Source: Streptomyces sp. ISL-36 (lineage in GTDB: Bacteria; Actinomycetota; Actinomycetes; Streptomycetales; Streptomycetaceae). Taken from it: a DNA stretch of 41,769 nt. Each line of letters begins with the position of its first letter. Position 1 is the stretch's first letter. Both the position numbers and the translations under genes were made by a program. Below, in pieces: positions 40,451 to 41,769 of this stretch. The notes beneath the pieces are model-generated. The model ran no database searches and was not told where the DNA came from. It worked only from the letters and a program-made list of their open reading frames with translations. Location of the stretch: the NCBI RefSeq assembly GCF_018614205.1, contig NZ_JAGGOS010000037.1, positions 1-41,769 of the forward strand. Reading direction: 5' to 3'.

Positions 40451-41113
40451 TCAGCCGCACCCGTAGGTGAACGTGGCCGAGGCGGTGTGCGGGGTGGGCG
40501 AGACGATCACCAGCCTGGCCGTCGCCCGATGCTCGCCGGGACCGTGGAAGGTCCACAGCAGACGCAGCTCCGCCCGCTCCTGGTGACGGGACAGCTTCTC
40601 CCGCAGCGGCCCGGACGTGGTCCCGTCGCTGCGCTCCCAGCGGTACGTCAGCGTGCCGGGGCGTCCGTCGGTGTCCACCACCGCCACGACGTCCGCCCTG
40701 CCATCGCAGCCCAGCGTCCGCTGCGGTGCGGTGACCGCGACCCCACGGACGGACACCTCGGGTCCCAGCCGCTGCCAGGCGAGAAAAGCCAGGACGGCGA
40801 GGAGCAGGAGCCCGGCCAGTGCGTACCGGCGCGTTCGCCGCGGACGGGGCCGCGGTGGAGGACCGCCGGTGCCGTGGCCGGGCAGGGTCCCGTGCCAGAT
40901 CTGTGCCGTCGTGGGGCCGGGGCCGGGGCAGTCACCGGAGCGGGGGAGCGCCGTGCGGGGGAGCGCGGCCGCCGTCACCCCCGGGCCGAAGCGCAGGACC
41001 TCGCCCTCCACGCGGTCCGGTGCCACGTCGTGCGTCGGTCGTTCGAACCAGTGGCTGCCCAGGACGGTGGCGCTGTACTCGTCCGGGTCGAAGGGGGATC
41101 GGGCATCGCTCAT
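40451..41113 (-). CDS. Single-pass membrane protein with an Ig-like outer domain
   Basis: This is a 220-residue protein. ATG at 41113 overlaps the stop of the upstream gene by four bases (ATGA), so the two are translated together. Residues 1-95 are cytoplasmic, Pro/Gly/Arg-rich, and begin MSDARSPFDPDEYSATVLG. A single membrane helix is at about 97-114 (ALAGLLLLAVLAFLAWQ). The outer half contains a beta-rich domain with two Cys (TLGCDGRADVV and TFTYGCG at the C-terminus) that could form a disulfide, and WRYERSDG-like and LLWTFHGPGEHRATARL strands. I do not recognise a family. It converges on the DEAD-box helicase gene with only 24 bp between stops and no obvious terminator. Confidence 0.7.
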   Translation of the reverse strand: MSDARSPFDPDEYSATVLGSHWFERPTHDVAPDRVEGEVLRFGPGVTAAALPRTALPRSGDCPGPGPTTAQIWHGTLPGHGTGGPPPRPRPRRTRRYALAGLLLLAVLAFLAWQRLGPEVSVRGVAVTAPQRTLGCDGRADVVAVVDTDGRPGTLTYRWERSDGTTSGPLREKLSRHQERAELRLLWTFHGPGEHRATARLVIVSPTPHTASATFTYGCG

Positions 41114-41769
41114 GAGACCGTGCACCGCCTGATCAGGATCTGCCGCGTGGAACCGCCGTTGGCGGCCGAGGGGTCGGTCGTCGCCCGTACGCCCCAGGTG
41201 CAGCCTCGGCCCTGGAAGGCATGGGTGAGCGTGAACGCGTACCGCGTGGCTCCGCTGCCGCGGTGGCTCTCGGAGCCGTCGGGGACGGCGAGCTCGCCGT
41301 TGGCGTCAGCGGTGAACCAGGTGAGGGAGAGGGTCACCGGTCCGGGGCCGTCGGTGACCACCTCGAACGTGGCCTCGGCCTCGCCCGGGCCGGTCTGGCG
41401 CAGTCCGGTGACGGTCACCGTCTTCACGGCCACGGGCCGGGTGCTCGGCGGCGCGAACGTGGGCTCCGTGGGGGGAGGCGACGCCGGTGTCGGCGGGGTG
41501 GTGGGAGTGGCCGCCTCGGAGGGGGACGGCGGGGGAGTGGTCGACGCACTCGTGGGCGTACCGCTCGCAGGTGCCGGCGTCGGCGTGGGGGTCGACGGAG
41601 CCTCGGTCGACGGAGAGGCTGACGACGGAGCCGGGGAGGACGGGCCGGAAGCGGTCGGTGCGGCGGTCGGGAGCGCGCTGGTGGTGGCGAAGGCCTGCGC
41701 CGTCGTGCGGCCCGGCCCCTCGTCGCCCGCCCGTGCCGCGACGGCGGCCAGGACGGCGAGGACCAGCGC
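41110..41769 (-). CDS. Membrane-anchored protein with Ser/Thr/Pro linker and beta domain (5' end cut off)
   Basis: This gene enters from the right edge, so its start is missing; 219 residues are visible. They begin inside a membrane helix (ALVLAVLAAVAARA), then a Pro/Thr/Ser/Ala-rich linker of about 90 residues (for example TPTPTPAPASGTPTSAST), then a C-terminal beta-type domain with two Cys (RGCTWGV and IRRCTVS). The beta domain (VKTVTVTGLRQTG...FEVVTDGPGPVTLSLTWF) resembles the outer domain of the downstream gene, to which it is coupled by ATGA. Such linker-plus-domain tails occur on sensor kinases and on stand-alone surface proteins; which applies here cannot be seen. Confidence 0.72.
   Translation of the reverse strand, partial: ALVLAVLAAVAARAGDEGPGRTTAQAFATTSALPTAAPTASGPSSPAPSSASPSTEAPSTPTPTPAPASGTPTSASTTPPPSPSEAATPTTPPTPASPPPTEPTFAPPSTRPVAVKTVTVTGLRQTGPGEAEATFEVVTDGPGPVTLSLTWFTADANGELAVPDGSESHRGSGATRYAFTLTHAFQGRGCTWGVRATTDPSAANGGSTRQILIRRCTVS

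Overview
This is a high-GC actinobacterial chromosome segment, almost certainly Streptomyces. The codon third positions are strongly G/C, GTG and TTG starts are common, and the families present are typical of the genus: DUF5133, SpoIIE-type phosphatases with RsbW-like kinases, the 481-residue GAPDH, a 67-residue cold-shock protein and an RHS toxin with a WXG100-like N-terminus. No rRNA, tRNA, CRISPR array, integrase, transposase or attachment site was seen.

Layout. (1) 1-2150: a leftward GntR/FCD regulator and a TAT-exported amidohydrolase (cut by the window edge), with two GntR-type operators between them. (2) 2277-2812: a 38-residue secreted peptide behind an inverted repeat, a strong convergent terminator, and a DUF5133 gene. 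(3) 3156-15735: a large signalling block. It runs from a soluble six-HAMP hybrid histidine kinase, through an ANTAR-GAF-PAS-SpoIIE phosphatase, a STAS anti-anti-sigma factor, a second PPM-type protein with an acidic repeat tail, a MarR regulator, a third PPM-like protein that has lost catalytic residues and an RsbW-like kinase, to a SigB/SigF-family sigma factor and a second RsbW-like kinase. Together these look like a partner-switching system: kinases bind the sigma factor, the STAS protein displaces it when dephosphorylated, and several phosphatases feed different signals in. (4) 15956-20748: two convergent NB-ARC/TPR-type regulators separated by perfect hairpins. One lacks a DNA-binding domain. 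The other (LuxR type) is broken by four single-base deletions. (5) 21065-25935: an FAD oxidoreductase with an ECF41-like promoter, a ChaB/Rho-N protein, a phosphoribosyltransferase and alpha/beta hydrolase pair with overlapping ends, and GAPDH. (6) 26052-28438: a PIG-V-like membrane glycosyltransferase and an ECF sigma factor overlapping a membrane partner. (7) 29036-32339: a flavohemoglobin with an unusual proline-rich extension, translationally coupled to a PNPOx-like protein, then degenerate tandem repeats, a terminator and a DUF6882-like gene. (8) 32515-38410: an RHS polymorphic toxin with a predicted non-specific nuclease tip, followed by a DUF1963-like candidate immunity gene. (9) 38411-40426: a cold-shock protein with a long AT-rich leader containing a terminator-like hairpin, then a DEAD-box helicase. 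(10) 40451-41769: two overlapping leftward genes for single-pass surface-type proteins, the upstream one cut by the window edge.

The strongest candidates for something new are the multi-input partner-switch block (a possible pseudophosphatase, an ANTAR-phosphatase fusion, and a TTGCC-N4-GGCAA motif seen at two places in it), the RHS toxin/immunity pair, the cold-shock leader, and the multiply frameshifted LuxR-ATPase gene. Assignments rest on reading motifs by eye. No database search was run.
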